From positions 56,475 to 120,474 of the forward strand of contig JAFZAH010000011.1 in NCBI GenBank assembly GCA_017548275.1: DNA of 64,000 bases, written 5' to 3'. The position numbers and the translations under genes were made by a program. This document shows positions 5,264-14,025 of this stretch, in pieces; position 1 is the first letter of the stretch, and every line of letters begins with the position of its first letter. The notes beneath the pieces are model-generated. The model had not been told where the DNA came from. It worked only from the letters and a program-made list of their open reading frames with translations, and did no database searches. This DNA is from Prevotella sp. GTDB lineage: Bacteria > Bacteroidota > Bacteroidia > Bacteroidales > Bacteroidaceae.

Positions 5264-7525
5264 ATGCGTAAAACAGTGCTTTTGATAATCTGTTTGTGCT
5301 GGTGGTTGACGGGTGCGGCACAGACGGTCAGCGTGAGCGAGGCGTACCAAAAGGCGCAGGCGTTTATGGGCGAGAAAGGGAAGCAAGTGGCAGCGAACGC
5401 GCACAGGGCTCCCGGCACCCACGGTCAAGAAGCGGCTGCATACTATGTGTTCAACGCCACCGGCGACGGGGGCTTCGTGCTAGTGTCGGGCGACAGCCGG
5501 GTGGGCGACATTCTCGGCTATTGCGACGAAGGCTCGTTCAATGAGGAGCAGTTGCCCGACAACATGCGTGCATGGCTGCAAGGCTATGCCGACCAAATCG
5601 AGGCACTGCGACAGGGACGTAAGGTGGTTCCGGCTCAGGTGCCGACTCACGCCGCCATCAACCCGATGATTACCTCTCGATGGGATCAGGGTTCGTCACA
5701 GGGCGACGCCTACAACCGTCAGTGCCCCAAGATTGACGGCAAGTACTGCATGACGGGTTGCGTGGCCACATCGATGGCGCAAGTCATGCGCTACCACCGA
5801 TGGCCCAAATCGTCAACAAAGAAAATACCCTCATACGAGTCGAACGAGACGTTGGGCACCCTCAGCGCCTTGTCGGCCAGGACCTTCGATTGGGATAACA
5901 TGCTCGACACTTACCAAGGCGGCGAAAGTACCACACAAATGAACGCCGTAGCGTGGCTGATGCGATACTGCGGTCAGGCTGTTAAGATGGACTACGGCAC
6001 CAAGTCATCGGCTGCTTACTCTGACGATGTGGCGATGGCACTGCGCGAGTATTTCGGTTATGATGTCAACACCCGTTATGTGGTGCGTCTGGACTACAGC
6101 GCCGCAGGATGGGACAATCTGATATACAATGAGTTGAAAAACAGTCGCCCCGTGTGTTACAACGGTTCATCGACGGGCGGCGGCCACTCTTTCGTGTGCG
6201 ACGGCTATGACGGAAAAGGTTTCTACCACATCAACTGGGGTTGGGGCGGCAACCATGACGGTTATTACAAAATCACACTGCTCAATCCCGACGGCGGCGG
6301 TACAGGCAGCAGCGGCACCGAAGACGGTTACACGATGAATCACGGTGCGGTGGTGGGTATCCAAAAAGACACCAGTTTCGACGATGACAAACGCATCCTG
6401 ACGTTAGCCGACTTCAGTTATAGCGGTTCGACCATCAATGCAATTTATTGGAACAGGACCGGCATGAGCGGCACCTTCCAGTACGGACTGGTTTATCAGA
6501 ACGTGAATAACACTGATGGCACGTTCCAATTGCGCTATCAAACAGATGACTTCAACCAATTCGTGCAGCGCACCTACAGCGACGATGTGAACACCATGAA
6601 TTTAGCCGACGGCACCTACCGTTTCTATCCTTTCAGCCGGATCGACGGCTCCGACTGGTATCGTATGCAGGGCGACTACGAGACCTATATCGAGGTGGTG
6701 ATGAAAAACGGCCAGAAACAGTCGATGTCGCGCCACCCGAAGGGCAACCTGCATGTGAAAAGCGTCACCTGCACAGGCAATAAGATTGTGGGCATGCCGC
6801 AGGAGGTAAAAATCACGGTCAGTAATACGGGCGATGAGTTCAACAACGTGTTCTACCTCTTCGCCTCAAAGACCAACGAGAAAGGCGAGTGGATCAGCAC
6901 GACCAACATGGTGATAGAGGCGGGCGCCACCGAAGAGGCAACCCTCTATTTCACCCCCGAGAGCACCGGCACATGGAATCTGTGGATAGATATCGATGAG
7001 ATGGGAGAGAACAACATCGGACCCTATCAGGTGACCATCAACAGTGCGCCTACGGGTGACAGCAATCTGGCACTGACCAAATACACCATCGATGCTATAT
7101 CAAGCGGAGCGGATATCCATGCCACTGTAAAGAACAACGCCTCGCAAGGGTATTACCGGCCAGTGGCGTGCGCCATCTTCACTCCCGGAAGCAACACCAG
7201 CATCATGGTGACCAAATCGGGCAACCTCAACCTCGCTGCGGGGAAGACGGTCAACCTGGATTTTCATGTCGAGGGACTGACATCGGGCAAACAATATTAT
7301 GCCATGCTCGCACTGTATCCGCAGCATACCGCCACTAGTTTGGCTGTCTTCGGCAACCGCATGTATTTCGTGCCTACCGTCACGGGCATCGACCAAATTA
7401 CCACCGACCCAACACCTATGGAAGAAGGGGGTGACTACTACACCCTCGACGGCCGCAAACTGGACAAACGACCCACACAGAAAGGCGTGTATATCGTGAA
7501 CGGGAAGAAGATGGTGATTAAGTAA
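5264..7525 (+). CDS. Secreted C10-family cysteine protease (streptopain/interpain-like)
   Basis: 753 residues. Signal peptide MRKTVLLIICLCWWLTGAAQ, then a pro-region (about 21-125) and the papain-fold catalytic domain (about 130-350) with YCMTGCVATSMAQ (nucleophile Cys166), GGGHSFVCDGY (catalytic His308) and HINWGWGG. The order matches C10 peptidases such as streptopain, PrtT and interpain A, which are made as inactive precursors. The ~370-residue C-terminal part contains beta-rich CARDB/fibronectin-like segments and ends with YYTLDGRKL...KGVYIVNGKKMVIK, a short sorting-tail form found on Prevotella secreted proteins. Likely role is extracellular proteolysis; stand-alone gene with its own promoter. 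Confidence 0.92.
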   Translation: MRKTVLLIICLCWWLTGAAQTVSVSEAYQKAQAFMGEKGKQVAANAHRAPGTHGQEAAAYYVFNATGDGGFVLVSGDSRVGDILGYCDEGSFNEEQLPDNMRAWLQGYADQIEALRQGRKVVPAQVPTHAAINPMITSRWDQGSSQGDAYNRQCPKIDGKYCMTGCVATSMAQVMRYHRWPKSSTKKIPSYESNETLGTLSALSARTFDWDNMLDTYQGGESTTQMNAVAWLMRYCGQAVKMDYGTKSSAAYSDDVAMALREYFGYDVNTRYVVRLDYSAAGWDNLIYNELKNSRPVCYNGSSTGGGHSFVCDGYDGKGFYHINWGWGGNHDGYYKITLLNPDGGGTGSSGTEDGYTMNHGAVVGIQKDTSFDDDKRILTLADFSYSGSTINAIYWNRTGMSGTFQYGLVYQNVNNTDGTFQLRYQTDDFNQFVQRTYSDDVNTMNLADGTYRFYPFSRIDGSDWYRMQGDYETYIEVVMKNGQKQSMSRHPKGNLHVKSVTCTGNKIVGMPQEVKITVSNTGDEFNNVFYLFASKTNEKGEWISTTNMVIEAGATEEATLYFTPESTGTWNLWIDIDEMGENNIGPYQVTINSAPTGDSNLALTKYTIDAISSGADIHATVKNNASQGYYRPVACAIFTPGSNTSIMVTKSGNLNLAAGKTVNLDFHVEGLTSGKQYYAMLALYPQHTATSLAVFGNRMYFVPTVTGIDQITTDPTPMEEGGDYYTLDGRKLDKRPTQKGVYIVNGKKMVIK

Positions 7526-7529
7526 AAGC

Positions 7530-7635
7530 CCCCTTCCCATCCACCCCCTCCATGCTCCCCCGTTTGTCGGGGGAGGGCAACCCCGAGGGGAAGGCGTATA
7601 TGGCACACTAACCCTCCTCGGGGGACTTCTATTTG
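7530..7635. repeat. Dispersed CCCCTCC/GGGGAGG repeat
   Basis: C-rich and G-rich arms (CCCCCTTCCCATCCACCCC, GGGGAGGGCAACCCC, CCCTCCTCGGGGGA) form imperfect hairpins after the protease gene. Related elements occur near 13020, 20497, 26064, 34953, 40722 and 61239. Confidence 0.6.
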
Positions 7636-7697
7636 AATGAGGAGGGTGCTTGTTAAAAATCTTGACCCGATTATTTGGTCATTAAAATGATTATCCT

Positions 7698-7705
7698 TAT
7701 TTTTG
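7698..7705 (+). promoter_or_regulatory. -7 element of the DUF4294 gene
   Basis: TATTTTTG only five bases before the ATG at 7710; transcript would be nearly leaderless. Confidence 0.55.
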
Positions 7706-7709
7706 CCGC

Positions 7710-8384
7710 ATGAAACGAATGTTTGTCATGCTCATCACTGTGTGCTGTACCCTTATGGTGGCGGCACAGGGGTGGATTGGGAAAAATCCCAACGGTCAAC
7801 AGCCGCCCGCACAACAGCAGGTCAACCCTGAAGACCGCGAGGTGGACATGGACAACCCCACGTTCGTGCCGACAATGAAGGTGGGCAAGGCGTTGGTCGA
7901 TGGCGACAGCATCCTTTTCATGGACTTGAGCAATGTGTATGTCTATCCGCCCGTGGAACTGAAGACAGCCAGTCAGCAGAAATCCTACAACCGTCTGGTG
8001 CGCAATGTAAAAAAGGTATTGCCCATCGCCAAGGAGGCTAACCAGATTATCATCGAGACGTATGAGTATCTGCAGACGCTGCCCGATAAAAAGTCGAAAG
8101 ATGAGCACATGAAACGCGTGGAAGACGATATCTACAAGACCTACAAGCCCAGGATGAAAAAACTGACCTATTCGCAGGGAAAATTGCTTATCAAACTCAT
8201 CTACCGCGAATGTAACTCTTCCTCGTACGATATTGTGAAAGCCTTCATGGGCCCTATCCGTGCCGGATTCTGGCAGGCCTTCGCATGGGCTTTCGGCGCC
8301 TCGCTCAAAAAAGAATACAAACCTGAAACCACCGACCGCCTCACAGAGCGCGTGGTGCTGCTCGTCGAGGCGGGACAGTTGTAA
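7710..8384 (+). CDS. DUF4294 domain-containing exported protein
   Basis: 224 residues with a signal peptide (MKRMFVMLITVCCTLMVAAQ), a Gln/Pro-rich linker to about residue 40, and a conserved region with DGDSILFMDLSNVYVYP, YNRLVRNVKKVLPIAKEA and KLTYSQGKLLIKLIYRE. This pattern identifies DUF4294, a Bacteroidetes-specific family of unknown function, probably periplasmic. No close operon partner: the next genes are on the other strand. The following 233 bases (8385-8617) carry only short direct repeats of the GAGGTTTGAGGTTT and GTTAAAGAAGTTACC kinds and no gene. Confidence 0.8.
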   Translation: MKRMFVMLITVCCTLMVAAQGWIGKNPNGQQPPAQQQVNPEDREVDMDNPTFVPTMKVGKALVDGDSILFMDLSNVYVYPPVELKTASQQKSYNRLVRNVKKVLPIAKEANQIIIETYEYLQTLPDKKSKDEHMKRVEDDIYKTYKPRMKKLTYSQGKLLIKLIYRECNSSSYDIVKAFMGPIRAGFWQAFAWAFGASLKKEYKPETTDRLTERVVLLVEAGQL

Positions 8385-8617
8385 ATTGGTTTGAGATTTG
8401 AGGTTTGAGGTTTGAGGTTGATAATTACTGAAGTTTCGCTTTTGCTCTACTTCTTGGAGTTAAAGGAGTTAAAGAAGTTACCGCTTCGCTCGGGAAGTGA
8501 AAGACATTACCTTCTTCTTTATTAAGCCATGCTGATAGCAGACGGAGTATTTGGGCTATGGTCCTTTAACTCCTTTAACTTTCTAAAGTTGAGTTATTCT
8601 AATTCCTTTCCGAAAAA

Positions 8618-8830
8618 CTACACCGGACACGACACTTCCAACTCCCGTAACAAATCCGTCAATATGTAGTTATCACTTTGCAATTGCAAACCACTCTCGG
8701 GATTGGAAAGCAATTCAAAAGTATGAGAGTTATAAAGAATATCAAGCGCACGCTCAATATCAATGTCAAGGCGGTCGGCAAGCATCATAGCAATGCGGGC
8801 TGTCTTACGCCAAAGCACTTGGTCTCTCAT
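8618..8830 (-). CDS. DUF3791-like small protein, last gene of a toxin-antitoxin-like module
   Basis: 70 residues from ATG 8830 (MRDQVLWRKTARIAMMLADR). This start overlaps the TGA of the upstream gene by four bases (ATGA) and is preceded by AGGAAGGAGG, an unusually good ribosome-binding site for this genome. Predicted all-helical, with ALDILYNSHTFELLSNPESGLQLQSDNYILTDLLREL. I associate this with small DUF3791-type proteins that accompany DUF3990. Role is probably antitoxin or immunity; assignment is moderate. Confidence 0.65.
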   Translation of the reverse strand: MRDQVLWRKTARIAMMLADRLDIDIERALDILYNSHTFELLSNPESGLQLQSDNYILTDLLRELEVSCPV

Positions 8831-9336
8831 CGTTGGCCTCCTTCCTTTGCAACTGGTTCTGAAACAACGAAACGCAAACAACTGTCCACGATAGTTTGAT
8901 TACTGATGCACATCTGATGAGTAGGCTTGGCGAAACGCAATTGACCGATGGCTTGCTCTGCTGTAATACGCCCGGCAAAATAATCTTCCACCGTGTCAAT
9001 GACTTGGTCATTGGCAACGCCTCCTTCAATAATGTCATACCCTTGCCATGGCTCTTCACCACGGCGGCTACTGACAATAAAATCGAGCCATTCCTGATTA
9101 TAGTGCTCGAGCTGCAATATCCTAGTATCAGCAGGCAGTGCCTCCTCGTTAAACGTATATATTGACAATAGCGGTGTGTCGACGGCTCGAATAACACAAA
9201 CCCTACGCGCCCAACGTTCTGCTTGTTCTTGTAATTTTGTAACATAAAACCCTGGGCCGAAATCCAATTCTCTCCGCCCAACTCCTGTGAGAGGATTCGG
9301 TACGCTTATATAAGAGCCGTGATAAAGTGTTATCAT
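8827..9336 (-). CDS. DUF3990 protein, putative ADP-ribosyltransferase-like toxin
   Basis: 169 residues from ATG 9336 (MITLYHGSYISVPNP), preceded by GGAGGTG and overlapping the previous stop as ATGA. LYHGS...ELDFGPGFYVTKLQEQAERWA is the DUF3990 signature: a fold related to ADP-ribosyltransferases in which H-G-S and the FGxGFY element bind NAD. The C-terminal part (IIEGGVANDQVIDTVEDYFAGRITAEQAIGQLRF) is also conserved in the family. Flanking DUF3791-like genes on both sides suggest a toxin with antitoxin partners. Toxicity and chemistry are inferred from the family, not shown. Confidence 0.75.
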   Translation of the reverse strand: MITLYHGSYISVPNPLTGVGRRELDFGPGFYVTKLQEQAERWARRVCVIRAVDTPLLSIYTFNEEALPADTRILQLEHYNQEWLDFIVSSRRGEEPWQGYDIIEGGVANDQVIDTVEDYFAGRITAEQAIGQLRFAKPTHQMCISNQTIVDSCLRFVVSEPVAKEGGQR

Positions 9337-9569
9337 TGAGCACCTCCTTCTTTTGCATCCCAATTACGCAGTGCTTCCTTTACATTCCATACCACGCCCT
9401 CAATACTTTCGGTATGCAGTGTGTCATAGCAATCGAACAATAATCGTCTTATCAGTCCATGGCGTTTCAGGCGATTGTACAATTCGGTTGGGGTTATGCC
9501 TATATCTTTGGCTGTTGCTCCGATGGCCAGAGTAACAAATTGAGTTTTGGGAATAGCCGTTGCTTCCAT
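9333..9569 (-). CDS. DUF3791 domain-containing small protein, predicted antitoxin
   Basis: 78 residues. TAKDIGITPTELYNRLKRHGLIRRLLFDCYDTLHTESIEGVVWNVKEAL is a DUF3791 pattern with a helix-turn-helix-like first half. It is the first gene of a three-gene run joined by ATGA overlaps and begins only 29 bases after the stop of rnr on the same strand, so it may be expressed in part from the rnr transcript. Family known mainly as partner of DUF3990. Confidence 0.75.
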   Translation of the reverse strand: MEATAIPKTQFVTLAIGATAKDIGITPTELYNRLKRHGLIRRLLFDCYDTLHTESIEGVVWNVKEALRNWDAKEGGAQ

Positions 9570-9598
9570 ATTAAAATCTCAATATAGTTGTTTATATC

Positions 9599-11794
9599 TT
9601 ACTTCACCAGTGTGAAATCCAATTGACGTTTTTCGACATTGGCGCAGGCCACCTTGATGCGTACGGGGTCGCCCAACTGATATTTGTGATGACGGCGGCG
9701 GCCCACGAGACAGTAGTTGCGCTCGTCAAACTCGTAGTAGTCATCGTCGAGGTCGTGCATGGGCACCATGCCTTCGCAGTGGTTCTCGTCAATCTCGCAA
9801 TAGATGCCATACGACTGGATGCCGCTGATGTGCGCGTCAAACTCCTCGCCAATCTTGTCGCCCATGAACTCCACCATCTTGTATTTGATGGAGTCGCGCT
9901 CGGCATACTGAGCGGTCTGTTCCATGTCTGACGAGTGCTCGCACAACTCCTCGTAATGCTCCTTGTTGGCACTGCGCCCGCCCTCCTGATAGCGGGTGAG
10001 CAGACGGTGCACCATCGTATCGGGATAGCGGCGGATGGGGCTGGTGAAATGGGTGTAATATTCAAACGCCAGTCCGTAGTGGCCGATATTGTGCACACTG
10101 TATTTGGCCTTCATCATGGCGCGCAGGGCGACCGTCTCGATGAGTTTCTGCTCGCGGTGTCCCGCACTCTCCTCCATCAGCGCATTCAGGCTGCGCGAGA
10201 TGGCCCCCTTGGTGCCTGCGGTCTTCAGCCTATAGCCGAACTTCACGACAAACTCGCGCAGGTTCTCCAACTTCGCGGGGTCGGGTGAATCGTGGATACG
10301 ATAGGGCAGCGTCTTTGCTTTTTGGCCCTTCTTCACCCGTCCGATGCTCTCAGCCACCGTGCGGTTGGCCAACAGCATAAACTCCTCAATCAGTTTATTC
10401 GCGTCTTTCGACACCTTGAAGTAGCAGCGCACAGGCTTGCCTTTCTCGTCGATGTCGAAATGCAACTCCTCGCGGTCGAACTTCACCGCACCATTGGCAA
10501 AACGCGCCGCGCGCATCTTTTTCGCCAGACGGTCGAGCATCACCAATTCTGTGGCAAACTCGCCCTGATAGCCTCCCTTGGGTGCGGGTGGTGCGGGTTC
10601 GCCCCTACCGTCTTTCACGCCGTTGGCCTCGAGGATGGCCTGTGCCTCCTCGTAAGCGAAACGGCGGTTGCTGCGGATGATGGTATGCACCAGCCGCCAT
10701 GACTTCACGTCGGCGTTCTCGTCCATCACGAAGATGGTGCTGTAGCACAGTTTGTCCTCGTCGGGGCGGAGCGAGCAGATGAAGTTGCAGAGCCGTTCGG
10801 GCAACATCGGTATGGTGCGGTCAACGAGATAAACGCTGGTGGCACGCTTCTGCGCCTCACGGTCGATGACGGAGCCCTCCTTCACATAGTGCGACACATC
10901 AGCGATATGCACGCCCACCTCCCAGAGGCCTTTGCTCACCTCGCGGATTGAGAGCGCATCATCGTAGTCCTTCGCGTCCTTCGGGTCGATGGTGAAGGTG
11001 GTCACCTCACGGAAATCCTCGCGCTCGGCGATGTCCTCGGGCGTAATCTCCGCTGATATCTGTTTGGCGGCATCCTCCACGTGTTTGGGATATTTGTAGG
11101 GCAGCCCGTATTGCGCTAGGATGGCGTGCATCTCCACATTGTTCTCGCCGGTCTTTCCGAGCACGTCGATGACCTCGCCCACAATATTCTTCGATTCCTT
11201 CGAAGGCCACTGTGTGATTTTCACAACCGCCTTGTCGCCCGTCTGTCCGCCCTTGAGTTTTTTCTTCGGCACCATGATATCGTGCACAAACACATTGCTC
11301 TCGGTGATGAGGAAGGCGAAGTCGCGCTCCACCTGCAGTTTTCCGACAAAGGTGTCGCGTGCACGGGCGAGGATGTCGGTCACCATCGCCTCTTTGATAT
11401 GGTTGCGACGGCGCGCCATGAACGACACACGCACCCGGTCGCCGTCGAGGGCAAACATCGAGTTGCGCTCTGCCACAAACACGGGTTTACCGCCATCGTC
11501 GGGCAGGAAACTGTTTTTGCCGTTGGCCTTGCGGCGGAACACGCCCTCTTGCACCTGACCTTTCGTGTTGAGCCGGTAACTGTGGTCATCCACTTTGCTG
11601 AGGATATCGTCCCATGCCATCTCCTCCATGATGTCGAGGGCGAGCATCTTCAACGGATGGGTATCGATGTGCAAAGCCCTGAATATCTGTTTGAATGTGA
11701 AAGTGTCATTTGGCTGGGTTGTGAAGAAACTTGTCAAAACGTCTGCCAACTGTTTCTTAGTCATGCGTTTTCCGCCTTTTTTGCCTTTTCCCAT
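9599..11794 (-). CDS. rnr: Ribonuclease R
   Basis: 731 residues from ATG 11794 (MGKGKKGGKRMTKK); an upstream extension of the frame to 12184 would run antisense into the next gene and is rejected. Order: N-terminal helical/winged region (about 10-80), two cold-shock OB domains, RNB exonuclease domain with DPKDAKDYDDALS (Asp270, 273, 276, 278/279 coordinate the catalytic magnesium ions), and a C-terminal S1 domain (GEEFDAHISGIQSYGIYCEI). Degrades structured RNA 3' to 5' in mRNA and rRNA turnover. Divergently transcribed from the epimerase gene. Confidence 0.96.
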   Translation of the reverse strand: MGKGKKGGKRMTKKQLADVLTSFFTTQPNDTFTFKQIFRALHIDTHPLKMLALDIMEEMAWDDILSKVDDHSYRLNTKGQVQEGVFRRKANGKNSFLPDDGGKPVFVAERNSMFALDGDRVRVSFMARRRNHIKEAMVTDILARARDTFVGKLQVERDFAFLITESNVFVHDIMVPKKKLKGGQTGDKAVVKITQWPSKESKNIVGEVIDVLGKTGENNVEMHAILAQYGLPYKYPKHVEDAAKQISAEITPEDIAEREDFREVTTFTIDPKDAKDYDDALSIREVSKGLWEVGVHIADVSHYVKEGSVIDREAQKRATSVYLVDRTIPMLPERLCNFICSLRPDEDKLCYSTIFVMDENADVKSWRLVHTIIRSNRRFAYEEAQAILEANGVKDGRGEPAPPAPKGGYQGEFATELVMLDRLAKKMRAARFANGAVKFDREELHFDIDEKGKPVRCYFKVSKDANKLIEEFMLLANRTVAESIGRVKKGQKAKTLPYRIHDSPDPAKLENLREFVVKFGYRLKTAGTKGAISRSLNALMEESAGHREQKLIETVALRAMMKAKYSVHNIGHYGLAFEYYTHFTSPIRRYPDTMVHRLLTRYQEGGRSANKEHYEELCEHSSDMEQTAQYAERDSIKYKMVEFMGDKIGEEFDAHISGIQSYGIYCEIDENHCEGMVPMHDLDDDYYEFDERNYCLVGRRRHHKYQLGDPVRIKVACANVEKRQLDFTLVK

Positions 11795-11836
11795 AGTAAT
11801 TCGAATTAGTTTTCCGCAAAATAACAAAATAATTTG

Positions 11837-11844
11837 TAACTTTG
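11837..11844 (+). promoter_or_regulatory. -7 element upstream of the epimerase gene
   Basis: TAACTTTG, 53 bases before ATG 11897, inside the 102-base divergent region shared with rnr. Confidence 0.55.
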
Positions 11845-11896
11845 CAAAAATTTTTGGATAAAAAAAATGTAACACCCTCATAATCGACTGTTTTTC

Positions 11897-12892
11897 ATGG
11901 AGAAAATACTCATCACAGGTGCCAGCGGTTTCATCGGCAGTTTCATCGTTGAAGAGGCATTGAAACGCGGAATGGACGTGTGGGCAGCCATGCGCCGAAC
12001 CAGTTCCAAGCAGTTTCTCACCGACGAGCGCATCCGTTTCATCGAACTCAATCTCGACAGCGAGGAGCAGTTGCGCGAGCAGTTGAAAGACCACCGTTTC
12101 GACTATGTGGTGCATGCCGCGGGTGTGACGAAGTGCCTCAAACAAGAGGATTTCTTCCGCATCAACACCGAGGGCACCAAACATCTGGTCAACGCCATCC
12201 GTTCGTTAGAGATGCCGTTGAAACGCTTTGTCTATATCAGTTCACTCAGCGTGTTCGGCCCCATCCGCGAAAAACAGCCCTATGAGGAGATACGCGAGAC
12301 CGACACGCCTAAGCCCAATACGGCTTACGGCAAGAGCAAACTGGCCTCGGAGCAGTGGCTCGACACGCTGAAGGATTTCCCATACGTCATACTGCGCCCC
12401 ACAGGAGTTTATGGCCCGCGCGAGCGCGACTATTTCCTCATGGCGCAGAGCATCAAGCAACACACCGACTTCGCCGCCGGTTACAAACGTCAGGACATCA
12501 CCTTCGTCTATGTGCAAGATGTGGTGCAGGCCGTGTTTCTCGCCCTCGACCATGGACAAACCGGGCGCAAGTATTTCCTCAGCGACGGTCAGGTCTATCA
12601 GTCGCGCACCTTCAGCGACCTGTTGCGCCACGAACTGGGTGACAAATGGCTCATACGCATCAAAGCACCTATCTGGGGACTGCGCGTGGTGACATTCTGC
12701 GGCGAATACATCGGACGATTACGCAAGAAGGTCACCGCCCTGAACAACGACAAATACCATATCATGCGGCAGCGCAACTGGCGTTGTGACATCCAGCCCG
12801 CCATCGACGAACTGGGTTTCCATCCTGAATACAATCTGGAGCAAGGAGTGAAACTGGCCGTGAAATGGTATAAGGAAAACGGGTGGCTTTAG
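11897..12892 (+). CDS. NAD-dependent epimerase/dehydratase (extended SDR)
   Basis: 331 residues. TGASGFIG at residues 7-14 is the NAD-binding GxxGxxG; HAAGV follows, ISSLSVFG precedes the active site, and AYGKSK supplies the Tyr/Lys pair of the YxxxK motif. RPTGVYGPRERDY is typical of sugar-nucleotide or hydroxysteroid-type extended SDRs. Substrate cannot be read from sequence; the location near a phosphatase and envelope genes suggests a lipid or sugar intermediate. Complete length for the family. Confidence 0.85.
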   Translation: MEKILITGASGFIGSFIVEEALKRGMDVWAAMRRTSSKQFLTDERIRFIELNLDSEEQLREQLKDHRFDYVVHAAGVTKCLKQEDFFRINTEGTKHLVNAIRSLEMPLKRFVYISSLSVFGPIREKQPYEEIRETDTPKPNTAYGKSKLASEQWLDTLKDFPYVILRPTGVYGPRERDYFLMAQSIKQHTDFAAGYKRQDITFVYVQDVVQAVFLALDHGQTGRKYFLSDGQVYQSRTFSDLLRHELGDKWLIRIKAPIWGLRVVTFCGEYIGRLRKKVTALNNDKYHIMRQRNWRCDIQPAIDELGFHPEYNLEQGVKLAVKWYKENGWL

Positions 12893-13061
12893 GACGTGGA
12901 ACATTGAACGTGGAACGTGGAACATTGAACGTGGAACATTGAATATTTTGAATACTAAAGACGTTAAAGACATTAAGGAACCTAAGGACATCAAAGACCC
13001 TATAGGCTCTGCTAATCATGCCCTCCCCTCAGGGAGGGACGGGGAGGGGGCTATTGGTTTC

Positions 13062-13979
13062 ATGGCTTTCGAGGGGGTGATATTGGTTTACTTGTTCGTC
13101 ACATTGGCGATAACCATTATCTTGCACGGCCGTGTGGTCAACCCCTCGTCGATGATTTGGGGGCGTGTGGGTATTCTCGCCTTTATGGTGGTGATGTGGG
13201 CGGCCTATCGTGTCAAACCATGCCTTGCCAACAAAGTAGTGAGGGTGGTGTTTCATCTGGTAATGCTCAGTTGGTGGTATCCTGATACGTTCGAACTCAA
13301 CCGCATGTTACCCAACCTCGACCACATCTTTGCGTCGTTGGAACAAAGCGTGTTTGGCATGCAACCAGCACTGCTTTTCTCGAAGACCTTCGACTCACCG
13401 ATATTCAGCGAACTGATGTGCCTGGGCTATGGTTCGTACTTCCCAATGATTGCTGTCGTCTCCATCTATTATCTGGTTCGCAGAAGGGTGGAATTCGAGC
13501 GCGTCATCTTCGTCATTATCGCCGCTTTTTTCATCCATTACGTTGTCTTCGACCTGTTGCCCGTATCGGGTCCGCAGTTCTATTATTACGTGGTGGGCGA
13601 GGATCAGATAGCACAAGGCGTGTTCCCCAATATCCACGACTTTTTCTATACGTCATGGGACGGCAATGCCATGCCTATACCCGGCGATAAAGGGTTGTTC
13701 CAATCATTTGTGCAGATGGCCCACGAAACAGGTGAGCGGCCCACAGCCGCCTTCCCCAGCAATCATGTCGGCATCACCACCGTGCTGCTGCTGCTTGCTT
13801 GGCACAGCCGCAGCAAATGGCTCTTCTACTGTCTGTTGCCCCTCGGCATACTCATGTTCTTCGCCACCTTCTACATCAAAGCCCACTATGCCATCGACGC
13901 TATCGCCGGACTGGCGAGCGGCGCCCTCTGCTATTGGCTGATGATGAAAATTACAAAACCAAAAACGGCAATCCAATAA
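13062..13979 (+). CDS. PAP2-family membrane phosphatase
   Basis: 305 residues from ATG 13062. An in-frame ATG at 12939 would add 41 residues read from an intergenic repeat (GGAACATTGAACGTG units and a CCCTC/GAGGG element), so the shorter start is preferred. Several hydrophobic segments; catalytic motifs GERPTAAFPSNH (PSNH, His235) and FYIKAHYAID (His275, Asp279) correspond to the second and third motifs of PAP2 phosphatases, which remove phosphate from membrane lipids such as undecaprenyl diphosphate, phosphatidate or inositol-phosphoryl lipids. Followed 46 bases later by miaB. Confidence 0.85.
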   Translation: MAFEGVILVYLFVTLAITIILHGRVVNPSSMIWGRVGILAFMVVMWAAYRVKPCLANKVVRVVFHLVMLSWWYPDTFELNRMLPNLDHIFASLEQSVFGMQPALLFSKTFDSPIFSELMCLGYGSYFPMIAVVSIYYLVRRRVEFERVIFVIIAAFFIHYVVFDLLPVSGPQFYYYVVGEDQIAQGVFPNIHDFFYTSWDGNAMPIPGDKGLFQSFVQMAHETGERPTAAFPSNHVGITTVLLLLAWHSRSKWLFYCLLPLGILMFFATFYIKAHYAIDAIAGLASGALCYWLMMKITKPKTAIQ

Positions 13980-14025
13980 GACCAACAAGCCTTATTAGCC
14001 CAATTTGCCCAATAAGCCCAAGACA

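Noticed and set aside
11795-12184. N-terminal extension of ribonuclease R
   Set aside because: It would lie antisense to the epimerase gene and across the divergent promoter region; the protein aligns from MGKGKKGGKR.
12939-13061. N-terminal extension of the PAP2 phosphatase
   Set aside because: The codons come from intergenic repeats (KDVKDIKEPKDIKDP) with no resemblance to the family.
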